From the NCBI RefSeq assembly GCF_039542345.1, contig NZ_BAABHY010000005.1, positions 1 to 64,000 of the forward strand: 64,000 nucleotides of DNA, in the 5' to 3' direction. Of this stretch, positions 1 through 7,639 are shown in pieces. The first letter of the stretch is position 1; every line of letters starts with the position of its first letter. The DNA is from Orbus sasakiae. Its GTDB lineage: Bacteria > Pseudomonadota > Gammaproteobacteria > Enterobacterales > Orbaceae. Made by a program: the position numbers and the translations under genes. The notes beneath the pieces are model-generated. The model worked only from the letters and a program-made list of their open reading frames with translations. It had not been told where the DNA came from and did not search any database.

Positions 1-58
1 GTCAGTGGAAGCGCATTATAGACATCTTCTCACTTTCTTCAAGCCTAATTTGCAATTT

Positions 59-601
59 TTATTTCGTTTGCTCATTTTTTATCTTATTTGGTAAATCGGC
101 TAAGCTGTCAATAACCCAGTCGGCCTGGCTCTCAGCCTCTGCCGTTATTGGATCGCCGGTGCGTACAAGCACGGTTTTTTTCACGCCTGCATTTTTACCG
201 GATAAAAGATCAGATACTCTATCGCCAACCATATAGGAATTTGCAATATCGATATTTAAATCTTTTTTAGCCGCTAAAATCATACCTGGATTTGGCTTGC
301 GACATTCACAATCAGTATGGTTTGGATCATGTGGGCAATAATAGACACCATCAATCTCGACCCCTCTATCAATTAAAGACCAATCCATCCACTCAGTTAA
401 AGTATCAAATTGCTCTTGGGTAAAGATATCCCGTGCAATTCCTGATTGATTTGTTGTGACAACTAATAAGTATCCCATTTTTTTTAGTTCAGCCAGCGCA
501 TCAATCACACCATCAATAAAATGGAAATCATCGATTTTATGAACATAATTATAATCTATATTAATAGTACCATCGCGATCTAAGAAAATAGCAGGTTTCA
601 T
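59..601 (-). CDS. gmhB: D-glycero-beta-D-manno-heptose 1,7-bisphosphate 7-phosphatase
   Basis: Cytosolic HAD-family phosphatase that removes the C7 phosphate of heptose bisphosphate during ADP-heptose synthesis for the LPS inner core. The 180-residue protein has the HAD nucleophile motif DRDGT (Asp8 and Asp10), TTNQSG at 49-54, a zinc loop with Cys89, His91, Cys98 and Cys100, and the late Asp motif GDRVSD at 126-131. Length is close to the usual 180-190 residues. It sits head to head with metN, the same neighbour as in Escherichia coli. The ATG start fits the compact N-terminus of the family. Confident call. Confidence 0.95.
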   Translation of the reverse strand: MKPAIFLDRDGTINIDYNYVHKIDDFHFIDGVIDALAELKKMGYLLVVTTNQSGIARDIFTQEQFDTLTEWMDWSLIDRGVEIDGVYYCPHDPNHTDCECRKPNPGMILAAKKDLNIDIANSYMVGDRVSDLLSGKNAGVKKTVLVRTGDPITAEAESQADWVIDSLADLPNKIKNEQTK

Positions 602-651
602 TTTTATTACTCAATTTCAATATTTATATTTGTTGCGTAGCATAATATTTA

Positions 652-680
652 TTGACTTAGATGTCTAGACGTCTTAACAT
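652..680 (+). promoter_or_regulatory. metNIQ promoter with embedded MetJ operator
   Basis: A -35 TTGACT (652-657) and -10 TAACAT (675-680) are separated by 17 bases. The spacer holds two tandem 8-base Met boxes, AGATGTCT (659-666) and AGACGTCT (667-674); the second equals the MetJ consensus. A MetJ dimer array here would block RNA polymerase directly. The boxes are seen in the sequence; repression by MetJ with S-adenosylmethionine is inferred from the known regulon. Confidence 0.85.
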
Positions 681-713
681 TCTGTAATTAACTTTATGTT
701 TGAATTCTTTGTT

Positions 714-1745
714 ATGATAAGACTTGAAAATATCTCTAAAACATTTATTCACGATAAAAAGCCGATATATGCTTTAAAAAACATTAATATCCATGTACCG
801 GCAGGTCAAATCTATGGCGTTATCGGGAAATCGGGTGCGGGTAAAAGTACCTTAATCCGCTGCGTTAACTTACTCGAGAAACCGACGAGTGGTAATATAT
901 TTATTGATAATGTAGACATCACACAACTATCTAACCGTCAACTTATTCATACTCGCCGTAAGATAAGTATGATTTTTCAGCATTTTAATTTACTCTCCTC
1001 AAGAACGGTATTTGACAATATCGCCTTACCGTTAGAGCTTGATCATACATCTAAGAAAAAGATTAAAGAGAAAGTCAACGGATTATTGGAATTGGTTGGA
1101 TTACAAGACAAAGCCGATGTTTACCCAGCAAACCTATCTGGTGGGCAAAAACAACGCGTGGCAATTGCCAGGGCGCTGGCTAATGATCCAAAAGTTCTAC
1201 TATGCGATGAAGCAACCAGTGCACTTGATCCGGAAACCACGCGTTCTATTCTTGAATTACTTAAAGATATTAATAAACGCTTCGGATTAACCATTTTACT
1301 TATTACGCATGAAATGGATGTGGTAAAACAGATTTGTGATCAAGTCGCCGTCATTCATAATGGCGAGTTAGTTGAGCAAGCACCGATTGGTGAAATGTTC
1401 TCAAATCCTAAAAGTGAAGCAGCGAGACAATTTATTCAATCAACATTACACCTTAATATCCCTGATGATTACTTACACAAATTATCACCGGTTCCAGACG
1501 AAGGATTACACCCATTATTACGTCTTGAGTTTACGGGTGTTTCTGTTGATGCGCCGCTACTGTCACAAGCAGCAAAAGAGTTTAATATCGATAATAATAT
1601 TATCAGCGCTCAAATGGATTATGCCGGTGGCGTGAAGTTTGGCATTATGTTGACAGAAATGATTGGTAGCCCGTTAAATACCAAAAATGCAATTCAGTTT
1701 TTACAAAATAATAATGCCAAAGTAGAGGTTCTTGGTTATGTTTAA
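714..1745 (+). CDS. metN: Methionine ABC importer ATP-binding protein MetN
   Basis: ATPase that drives D/L-methionine uptake with MetI and MetQ at the inner membrane. From the chosen ATG it is 343 residues, the E. coli length. Walker A GKSGAGKST is near residue 38, the signature LSGGQKQR near 140, Walker B LLCDEATSALD follows, and the C-terminal third is the methionine-sensing NIL domain that mediates trans-inhibition. An in-frame ATG at 696 would add six residues not seen in homologues, so MIRLENI is preferred; neither start has a strong ribosome-binding site. First gene of metNIQ, directly behind the MetJ operator. The metI ATG overlaps its last codons. Confidence 0.95.
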   Translation: MIRLENISKTFIHDKKPIYALKNINIHVPAGQIYGVIGKSGAGKSTLIRCVNLLEKPTSGNIFIDNVDITQLSNRQLIHTRRKISMIFQHFNLLSSRTVFDNIALPLELDHTSKKKIKEKVNGLLELVGLQDKADVYPANLSGGQKQRVAIARALANDPKVLLCDEATSALDPETTRSILELLKDINKRFGLTILLITHEMDVVKQICDQVAVIHNGELVEQAPIGEMFSNPKSEAARQFIQSTLHLNIPDDYLHKLSPVPDEGLHPLLRLEFTGVSVDAPLLSQAAKEFNIDNNIISAQMDYAGGVKFGIMLTEMIGSPLNTKNAIQFLQNNNAKVEVLGYV

Positions 1746-2517
1746 TTTTTTACCCTCTTTTAAACCATTTGAAACGTTGTTGCGTTATCTATCTGGTTTT
1801 GATTTTTGGCCAAGTTTTGTTGAATTTTGTTCTTCATTTAATGGCTTCAATGAAAATATGATTTTTAAAATGGCTCAGGCAACCGATGATACTATTTATA
1901 TGGTGATCTTATCCGGTTTTTGGGGAACCGTAATTGGCTTACCAATTGGTATTATGCTTTATACTACGCGTAAAGGGCAGATTTTAGATTGCTCAATTGC
2001 AAATAGCATTTTATCATTTTTTACCAATGTGTTTAGGTCCATCCCATTTATTATTTTAATTGTCTGGATTATTCCCTTTACCTATATTGCAATGGATCTT
2101 TTAACGGGAACCAAAAGCTTTCTTGGTAAGCAAGCAGCGATTGTTCCGTTAAGTATTGGTGTTGCGCCACTTATTGCAAGAATGATTGAAAATGCTTTGC
2201 TTGAAGTCCCAAAAGGGTTAATTGAAGCTGCTCGTTCTATGGGAGCAACACCATTACAGATTATTCGTAAAGTCTTATTACCTGAAGCCATGCCCGTTAT
2301 TGTTAACAGTATGACAATTACACTAATCACCCTGACTGGCTACATAGCAATGGCGGGGGCAGTAGGTGCTGGAGGACTTGGGCAATTAGCCGTTCAATAT
2401 GGCTATCAAGGCTATAAACCAGCAATTATGAATACCGTTTTAATTATATTAGTTGTTTTAATTTTTATCATTCAATTTATTGGTAATGCAATTGTTAAAC
2501 GTGTTACTCATCACTAA
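1738..2517 (+). CDS. metI: Methionine ABC importer permease MetI
   Basis: Inner-membrane channel subunit of the MetNIQ importer. The BPD-transporter EAA loop is visible as EAARSMGATPLQIIRKVLLPEA, written here in two parts: EAARSMGATP and LQIIRKVLLPEA. Several hydrophobic spans follow. It is 259 residues against about 217 in E. coli; the extra ~40 residues are N-terminal and include an aromatic, hydrophobic stretch. The ATG at 1738 overlaps metN by 8 bases and has AGAGG 9 bases upstream, so the longer form seems real. An in-frame TTG at 1732 is less likely. Translationally coupled to metN. Confidence 0.92.
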   Translation: MFNFLPSFKPFETLLRYLSGFDFWPSFVEFCSSFNGFNENMIFKMAQATDDTIYMVILSGFWGTVIGLPIGIMLYTTRKGQILDCSIANSILSFFTNVFRSIPFIILIVWIIPFTYIAMDLLTGTKSFLGKQAAIVPLSIGVAPLIARMIENALLEVPKGLIEAARSMGATPLQIIRKVLLPEAMPVIVNSMTITLITLTGYIAMAGAVGAGGLGQLAVQYGYQGYKPAIMNTVLIILVVLIFIIQFIGNAIVKRVTHH

Positions 2518-2536
2518 CCTTTCAAGGAGAAAGATT

Positions 2537-3427
2537 ATGACATTTAAAAAATTAGCTCTTATCACAACTCTAGCAAGCGCTTTCTTCCTAACCGCTTGCG
2601 ATAATAATAAATCAGCAACAGTAACCGCTGATGCAGCTGCAAACTCATCAATTAAAGTGGGTGTTATTTCAGGGCCTGAACAAGAAATCGCAGAAGTCGT
2701 TAAACAACAAGCAAAAGATTTATATAATTTAGATGTTGAACTTGTTATTTTTAATGATTACGTAACACCAAACCAAGCACTCAATGATGGTCTGATTGAC
2801 GCGAATGCTTTCCAACATAAACCGTATTTAGATCAACAAATTGCTGAACGTGGCTATAAACTTGCCATTGTGGGTAACTCGTTTGTTTATCCTATTGCAG
2901 CTTATTCACATAAATTAAAGCCATTTACTGGCACAACCGAACACGATAATGGCGTCGTGGTAACGTCTCCTCGTGGTGAATCTTACCTTATTGAACCAAA
3001 TTCAGTCGTTGCTATTCCAAATGACCCAACCAATTTAGGTCGTGCTTTGTTGTTACTACAAAAACAAGGTTTAATTACGGTTGATCCTGCAAAAGGTTTA
3101 TTACCAACCGTGATTGATGTAACAAGCAATCCATACAATTTACATATTCTTGAGATTGAAGCACCAATGTTGCCTCGTTCATTAGACGATGCACAAGTCG
3201 ATTTTGCAATTATCAATAATGCATTTGCAGGTCAAGTTAATTTAACCCCGAGCCGTGATGGTATCTTTGTGGAAGATAAAGACTCTCCATATGTTAACAT
3301 CATTGTTGCTAGAGAAAATAACAAAGATAATCAAAATGTTATTAACTTTGTAAAATCTTACCAAACTGATACTGTCGCGCAAAAAGCGGATCAAGTGTTC
3401 AATGGTGGCGCAATTAAAGGCTGGTAA
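2537..3427 (+). CDS. metQ: Methionine-binding lipoprotein MetQ
   Basis: Periplasmic substrate-binding lipoprotein that delivers methionine to MetNI. The start at 2537 has AAGGAGA 6 bases upstream and begins a lipoprotein signal ending in the lipobox LTAC, which gives a +1 cysteine followed by Asp. The C-terminal half (PNDPTNLGRALLLLQK, LPRSLDDAQVDFAI, GIFVEDKDSPYVN) matches MetQ closely. It is 296 residues against about 271 in E. coli, with an extra segment of roughly 18-20 residues before VVAIPNDPTN that contains VVVTSPRGESYL. Last gene of the operon, followed by a strong terminator. Confidence 0.94.
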   Translation: MTFKKLALITTLASAFFLTACDNNKSATVTADAAANSSIKVGVISGPEQEIAEVVKQQAKDLYNLDVELVIFNDYVTPNQALNDGLIDANAFQHKPYLDQQIAERGYKLAIVGNSFVYPIAAYSHKLKPFTGTTEHDNGVVVTSPRGESYLIEPNSVVAIPNDPTNLGRALLLLQKQGLITVDPAKGLLPTVIDVTSNPYNLHILEIEAPMLPRSLDDAQVDFAIINNAFAGQVNLTPSRDGIFVEDKDSPYVNIIVARENNKDNQNVINFVKSYQTDTVAQKADQVFNGGAIKGW

Positions 3428-3465
3428 TCTGTCCTTAATTGAATGTGTTTAATCTTATAAATTAA

Positions 3466-3498
3466 AATCAAATGGTGTAAATACCATTTGATTTTTTT
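3466..3498 (+). terminator. Rho-independent terminator of metNIQ
   Basis: An 11-bp perfect stem (AATCAAATGGT / ACCATTTGATT) with a 6-base loop runs into a T tract. It ends only about 15 bases before the trmO start codon, so trmO is either read through from metNIQ or has a promoter inside metQ. Confidence 0.9.
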
Positions 3499-3513
3499 AA
3501 TCATAAAAAAACT

Positions 3514-4197
3514 ATGTTTGATGTAAAAACCATTGGTATTATTCATACCCCCTATCAGCAAAAATTTGGTGTTCCTCGTCAACCCAATTTAGTCCCACTT
3601 GGTACGGGTGAGTTGCATCTCATCGCCCCATTCAATCATCCAGACTGCGTACGAGGATTAGAACAATTCTCCCATTTATGGCTATTATTTATGTTTAACC
3701 ATACAGCTCACCAAGGCTGGCAAAATATGGTGAGGCCGCCAAGACTAGGTGGTAATGAAAAAATGGGTATTTTTGCGACTCGTTCAACATTTCGTCCTAA
3801 TCCGATTGGGCTTTCAGCGGTTGAGCTACATGACATTGTGATTCAAGATAACTGTACCATTTTAAAACTTGGTAGTGTGGATCTGGTCGATAAAACACCA
3901 ATAATTGATATTAAACCTTATCTTCCCTATAGTGATAGTTACCCATTAGCGAAAGCCAGTTACGCCAGTGAAAAACCGGCTATTATGCTCACTATTTTAT
4001 TTTCCGAACTTGCAGATCAACAGCTGTTGTTAAAACCGCAGTTGAAAGATCTTATTCAACAAGTGATTGCCCAAGATCCTCGCCCTGCTTACAAAAAGAA
4101 ATCGCTATCCACGCAAGAATTTGGCATCACATTACAAAATGCCAATATCCGTTTTAAGGTGGAAGATGATATCGCCACAATCTTAAGTGTTGAATAA
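3514..4197 (+). CDS. trmO: tRNA (N6-threonylcarbamoyladenosine(37)-N6)-methyltransferase TrmO
   Basis: TsaA/YaeB-family SAM-dependent methyltransferase that methylates t6A37 of certain tRNAs, including tRNA-Thr. It is 227 residues. Hallmarks are the N-terminal IGIIHTPYQQKFGVPRQP, the beta-barrel core with GIFATRSTFRPNPIGLS, and the LGSVDLVDKTPIIDIKPYLPY stretch (in parts: LGSVDLVDKTP, IIDIKPYLPY). E. coli has the order metNIQ-rcsF-trmO; rcsF is absent here. The start codon lies just behind the metQ terminator and has no strong Shine-Dalgarno sequence. Confidence 0.93.
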   Translation: MFDVKTIGIIHTPYQQKFGVPRQPNLVPLGTGELHLIAPFNHPDCVRGLEQFSHLWLLFMFNHTAHQGWQNMVRPPRLGGNEKMGIFATRSTFRPNPIGLSAVELHDIVIQDNCTILKLGSVDLVDKTPIIDIKPYLPYSDSYPLAKASYASEKPAIMLTILFSELADQQLLLKPQLKDLIQQVIAQDPRPAYKKKSLSTQEFGITLQNANIRFKVEDDIATILSVE

Positions 4198-4388
4198 AAT
4201 TTGCTGACTTAAAACCATTAATCTCATAAAACATCCATATCATAAAAGATAACCCGACGTTATCAAATTCCCTTAGCGACGAATTTAATGCTTTTTCGAT
4301 TCATATTTTTGTCAAATTTATCGATTACTATACAGCTCGTTACACGAACTTCTGTAAAAAACACCATTCAATAATAAGAGGGAAAACA

Positions 4389-5417
4389 ATGAAGAAGTAT
4401 CAATTAACCGCACTCATCTCAATGTTATGTTTAACGTTTGCCGCTAACAGCTCAATTGAGTTATATAATAAAGAGGGCCATAAAATCAGTTTAAAAGGTC
4501 GAGTCAAAGCGATGAATTATTTAACTGATCAAAATAATAGTAATGATGGTGAAGGCGACAAAACCAAAGCACGTATAGGATTTGATGGTCATACTAAAAT
4601 CACAGATTCAATCACTGGATATGGGCGTGCCGAATGGGAAACCAAAACTAGTGGCACTGCCGTTGATACACGATATGCCTATGCAGGAATTCGATTTTCT
4701 GGATTTGGCGCAATCGATTACGGCCGTAATGATGGGATCGTGAAAGGCGTTATATCTTATACTGACGTATTACCTGAGTTCGGTGGTGATGCAGGGAATG
4801 TTAACCGCTATTTACTGAGCAAACGGACAAGTGCAGTGCTAACTTATCGTAATCATGATTTTTTCGGACTGGTTGATAATTTACGCTGGACTGTCCAATA
4901 TGCCGATAACTCATCAGACACAAAAGTTGGTAATCTTAAAAAAGGCCCAGAAGCTTATGGTATGAGTTTAGACTATACAATAGGTGATTCCGGTATATCA
5001 TTAGCCGGGGTTTATACACAAACCGCCAACAGTAATAAATTTAAAACTTGGGCAACAGGCATAAAATATAACGCTAATGATCTTTATTTAGGTGCTCTTT
5101 ATATTTCATCAAAACAAAATGATAGCGATATAAAATACAGTGGTTATGAATTTGTGGCACAATATGGGATTAAAACTGAGCTTGGCCAATTAACGCCATC
5201 CCTCGCTTATATTCGTCATCAAGATAAATCTGCAAATGTCAGTCATAAAAATTTATCGGAATATATCGAACTTGGTGCAACCTACGATTTTAATAAAAAT
5301 ATAAAAATCATTATTGATTACAAGTTTAATTTACTGGATAAAGAGGATATTGGTGCCAAAAATATCGAAGCGAACACCAAAGATGTACTCGCTTTGGGCA
5401 TTATGTACCAATTCTAA
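4389..5417 (+). CDS. General porin (OmpC/OmpF-like outer membrane channel)
   Basis: Trimeric beta-barrel porin for passive diffusion of small hydrophilic solutes. The 342-residue precursor has a signal peptide (MKKYQLTALISMLCLTFAAN), then SIELYNKEGHKISLKGRVKA, a form of the usual porin opening strand. An acidic loop after TDVLPEFGGDAG resembles the L3 constriction loop. It ends in Phe (LGIMYQF), the outer-membrane assembly signal. It is well diverged from E. coli porins, so selectivity cannot be told. ATG at 4389 has GAGGG about 6 bases upstream. Monocistronic, ahead of a large hairpin. Confidence 0.88.
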   Translation: MKKYQLTALISMLCLTFAANSSIELYNKEGHKISLKGRVKAMNYLTDQNNSNDGEGDKTKARIGFDGHTKITDSITGYGRAEWETKTSGTAVDTRYAYAGIRFSGFGAIDYGRNDGIVKGVISYTDVLPEFGGDAGNVNRYLLSKRTSAVLTYRNHDFFGLVDNLRWTVQYADNSSDTKVGNLKKGPEAYGMSLDYTIGDSGISLAGVYTQTANSNKFKTWATGIKYNANDLYLGALYISSKQNDSDIKYSGYEFVAQYGIKTELGQLTPSLAYIRHQDKSANVSHKNLSEYIELGATYDFNKNIKIIIDYKFNLLDKEDIGAKNIEANTKDVLALGIMYQF

Positions 5418-5431
5418 TATAAATATCGCTA

Positions 5432-5473
5432 AAATTGTTACACAACATCGTTTATGATGTCTGTGTAACAATT
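5432..5473. repeat. Long inverted repeat between porin and phosphatase genes
   Basis: Arms of about 18 bases (AAATTGTTACACAACATC and its near complement) pair with one bulge around a 6-base loop. There is no long T tract, so it may be a weak terminator for the porin, an mRNA-stabilising structure, or an operator for the phosphatase gene 18 bases downstream. Confidence 0.7.
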
Positions 5474-5490
5474 TACTTATAAGGCCCATC

Positions 5491-6837
5491 ATGAAAAGAC
5501 TCATCACTATTTTGTTGTCCTTCGCTTTATCATTTAACTGTTTTGCAGAAAATGTTGCGTCAGGTTCTAAATCAGCCTATCCACATGATGACATACCAGC
5601 GTTGACATCAGCACCACAAGGCTATACGGCTTTTTATATTAATCATATTGGTCGTCACGGTTCTCGCTACATTAGTAAACCCAAAAATGAAGACATTACG
5701 CTAAAAATACTCAATTTAGCAAATCAGGAGCAGCAGTTAACACCACAAGGTGAAATTTTACGACAACAAGTAAATCGTATTATCTCTTTGAATCAACATA
5801 ATTATGGTCAGTTAAGTGAACTTGGCAAACAAGATATGCAAGAGATGGGTGCTCGTGTTCTGGACAATAACAAAACGGTCTTTAGCGGTAAGCATATTGA
5901 AGTACTAACCACAACGGTTCCACGAGCAATCGCAAGTGCTAATGCTTTTTTAGTATCATTTCATTCGCTTTATCCGACCATAACGATTAAACAACAACCT
6001 GAAGATGCTCAAACCACCCTTCGTTTTTTTGAATATTCACCTGCTTTTGAAAACTATAAAGAGAGTAAGTCACTCAAAGACTTGAGCAAATTACTCGAAA
6101 AATCGGCACAAACTAAACTAATGAGTCAAAATGTTGTCAGTAAAATATTTACGCCAGAGTTTATAGCACAACTGGATGAAGGCATTGTGGGCATAGATAA
6201 AGGTAAAATAAAAACCCATGAATTTACTTTAGCTTTATTTGCCCTTTATCAAGAATTGCTGTCATTTACGCCACAATTGCTAACAAACAACCAACTTGAT
6301 TTTGATGCTTATTTTAATGATCAACAAAAACAATGGCTGACAACAGTCATCACGGTTAAAAACTATTTACAAATCGGTCCTGCATTTAACGCCAACGGTA
6401 TTCAAATAAAAATTGCTGCACCATTGCTACTCGATATTATTGAGACTACGGACAATGCAATAACCAATCAAAATATTGATGCTAATTTTCGTTTTGCCCA
6501 TGCTGAAACGGTATCTCCCTTAGCAACATTATTAGAACTGGATGGCACAACTCAGATTACTGATGCTATCGATGCTTACCCTAAGTATTGGCAGGCTGAA
6601 AAAATTATCCCTATGGGTGCAAATATCCAATTTATTTTTTATAAGAGTCAGCAACCAACACAGCCTATATTAGTTAAAGTGTTATTGAATGAAAGGGAAG
6701 TTCATTTACCCATAAAAACCAATCACTATCCTTACTATGAATGGCAAGCGGTTAAACAGTTTTATACTCAGAAATTAATATCATTGGGTATTGATCTTAA
6801 TCAGCCTCCATTAGCGGTACTGAAAAACCTCAACTGA
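5491..6837 (+). CDS. Exported MINPP-like histidine phosphatase
   Basis: Branch-2 histidine acid phosphatase, probably periplasmic or surface-exposed. The 448-residue precursor has a signal peptide cut near NCFA. The catalytic motif is RHGSRY (about residue 54), the phospho-histidine site. The distal acid motif is HAET (FAHAETVSPLATLLEL) rather than the HDTN of AppA phytase, which places it with the multiple-inositol-polyphosphate phosphatase type. Likely substrates are inositol phosphates or other phosphomonoesters; the exact one is unknown. ATG at 5491 has an AAGG-type site upstream. Monocistronic. Confidence 0.82.
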   Translation: MKRLITILLSFALSFNCFAENVASGSKSAYPHDDIPALTSAPQGYTAFYINHIGRHGSRYISKPKNEDITLKILNLANQEQQLTPQGEILRQQVNRIISLNQHNYGQLSELGKQDMQEMGARVLDNNKTVFSGKHIEVLTTTVPRAIASANAFLVSFHSLYPTITIKQQPEDAQTTLRFFEYSPAFENYKESKSLKDLSKLLEKSAQTKLMSQNVVSKIFTPEFIAQLDEGIVGIDKGKIKTHEFTLALFALYQELLSFTPQLLTNNQLDFDAYFNDQQKQWLTTVITVKNYLQIGPAFNANGIQIKIAAPLLLDIIETTDNAITNQNIDANFRFAHAETVSPLATLLELDGTTQITDAIDAYPKYWQAEKIIPMGANIQFIFYKSQQPTQPILVKVLLNEREVHLPIKTNHYPYYEWQAVKQFYTQKLISLGIDLNQPPLAVLKNLN

Positions 6838-6861
6838 TACATCATCGCTGTAACATCCATC

Positions 6862-6897
6862 CTAACTGAAACAATATTGAACCTTGTTTTCAGTTAG
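6862..6897. terminator. Bidirectional terminator between convergent genes
   Basis: The stem CTAACTGAA-ACAA / TTGTTTTCAGTTAG has one bulged base and a 9-base loop, and sits between the converging phosphatase and small-protein genes. The stop codon of the minus-strand gene lies inside the stem. Confidence 0.75.
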
Positions 6898-7141
6898 AAT
6901 GGTATTTATAAAGGGTTTTGCGGTTTACAATCTCATCTTCAAACACAAATTCAGCTTCTTCGATATGTTGATCAAGTGAAAACTTTTGATTATCAAAATC
7001 ATCAATATGCTCAACGATGGCTTTACTATGGAAGATCATTTGTTGACTAGCGGATGGTTCAACATTTTGAGAATAAGCATCACTCACCGTTCCACCAAAT
7101 AATATTATTGCTAAACTGAAGCTAAACAATATTTTCATCAT
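6890..7141 (-). CDS. Small exported protein of unknown function
   Basis: An 83-residue ORF with a clear signal peptide (MKILFSFSLAIILFGGTVSDAYS), preferring the second Met at 7138. The predicted mature part is about 60 residues, rich in acidic residues, and contains IVEHIDDFDNQKFSLDQHIEEA. No cysteines or recognised domain are seen. It ends inside a bidirectional terminator, which supports its being a real transcription unit. I do not recognise the family; an envelope or secreted small protein is the most that can be said. Confidence 0.6.
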   Translation of the reverse strand: MMKILFSFSLAIILFGGTVSDAYSQNVEPSASQQMIFHSKAIVEHIDDFDNQKFSLDQHIEEAEFVFEDEIVNRKTLYKYHSN

Positions 7142-7456
7142 ACAACCCTATTAACGATTAATCCCTTTTAATAATAAACACGCCAAAAAGATATTCAATC
7201 GACTTAACAAGCTCTTAAATAATCATTTTCACTCAAATCGGAATGGTAAAGTAATGTTAATTTAAAGAGAATAGGCAATAAAAGCATTTACAAAGTGACT
7301 TATATAAAATGTTTACTGAGTTTTAGATAAATAAACACCGTTACGTACTTTTTATGAAATAAAATTACGCTTACCTAAAAAGATAAATATAAAGCGATTC
7401 CAAATGAGGCCTAAAGAGAATTTTGAAGGATATGAAAATGGTGTAAAATAATGAAT
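7142..7456. other. Intergenic region without recognisable content
   Basis: About 315 AT-rich bases between the small exported protein and the tRNA gene. I see no plausible ORF, repeat or RNA fold; it presumably holds the promoter of the small protein gene. Confidence 0.5.
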
Positions 7457-7532
7457 TGGTGGAGCCAAGGGGGATCGAACCCCTGACCTCAACGCTGCCA
7501 GCGTTGCGCTCTCCCAGCTGAGCTATGGCCCC
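7457..7532 (-). tRNA. tRNA-Ala (anticodon GGC)
   Basis: On the minus strand a 76-base cloverleaf starts GGGGCCA and ends GGCTCCA-CCA with CCA encoded. It has the D-arm GCTCAGCTGGGAGAGC, anticodon GGC in the loop TGGCAGC, and T-arm GGTTCGATCC. It closely resembles the E. coli alanine GGC isoacceptor. It reads alanine GCC and GCU codons. A strong dedicated promoter lies just upstream. Confidence 0.96.
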
Positions 7533-7554
7533 ATAAAGATATAATGCTCGCGCA

Positions 7555-7583
7555 ATAATATGCAACTGAACAACTGATGTCAA
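7555..7583 (-). promoter_or_regulatory. Promoter of tRNA-Ala with GC-rich discriminator
   Basis: On the minus strand TTGACA (7578-7583) and TATTAT (7555-7560) are exactly 17 bases apart, followed by the GC-rich stretch TGCGCGAGC. This layout is typical of stable-RNA promoters under stringent control; the regulation is inferred. Confidence 0.8.
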
Positions 7584-7592
7584 TACACAATT

Positions 7593-7635
7593 AAGTATAT
7601 CGCCTATTTGTGCATAATAAATAGACGATATACTT
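7593..7635 (-). terminator. Hairpin terminator after secF
   Basis: A 17-bp stem with one mismatch (AAGTATATCGCCTATTT paired with AAATAGACGATATACTT) begins just after the secF stop. It separates the yajC-secDF transcript from the tRNA promoter. The T tract is short, so termination strength is uncertain. Confidence 0.65.
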
Positions 7636-7639
7636 TATA

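Noticed and set aside
1039..1290. ORF in another frame inside metN
   Set aside because: It overlaps a clear metN frame, has no ribosome-binding site and no recognisable motif; the same holds for many internal and antisense ORFs across the window.
7371..7583. 70-codon ORF covering the tRNA gene
   Set aside because: It runs through the tRNA-Ala cloverleaf; translation of tRNA sequence is a known false ORF.
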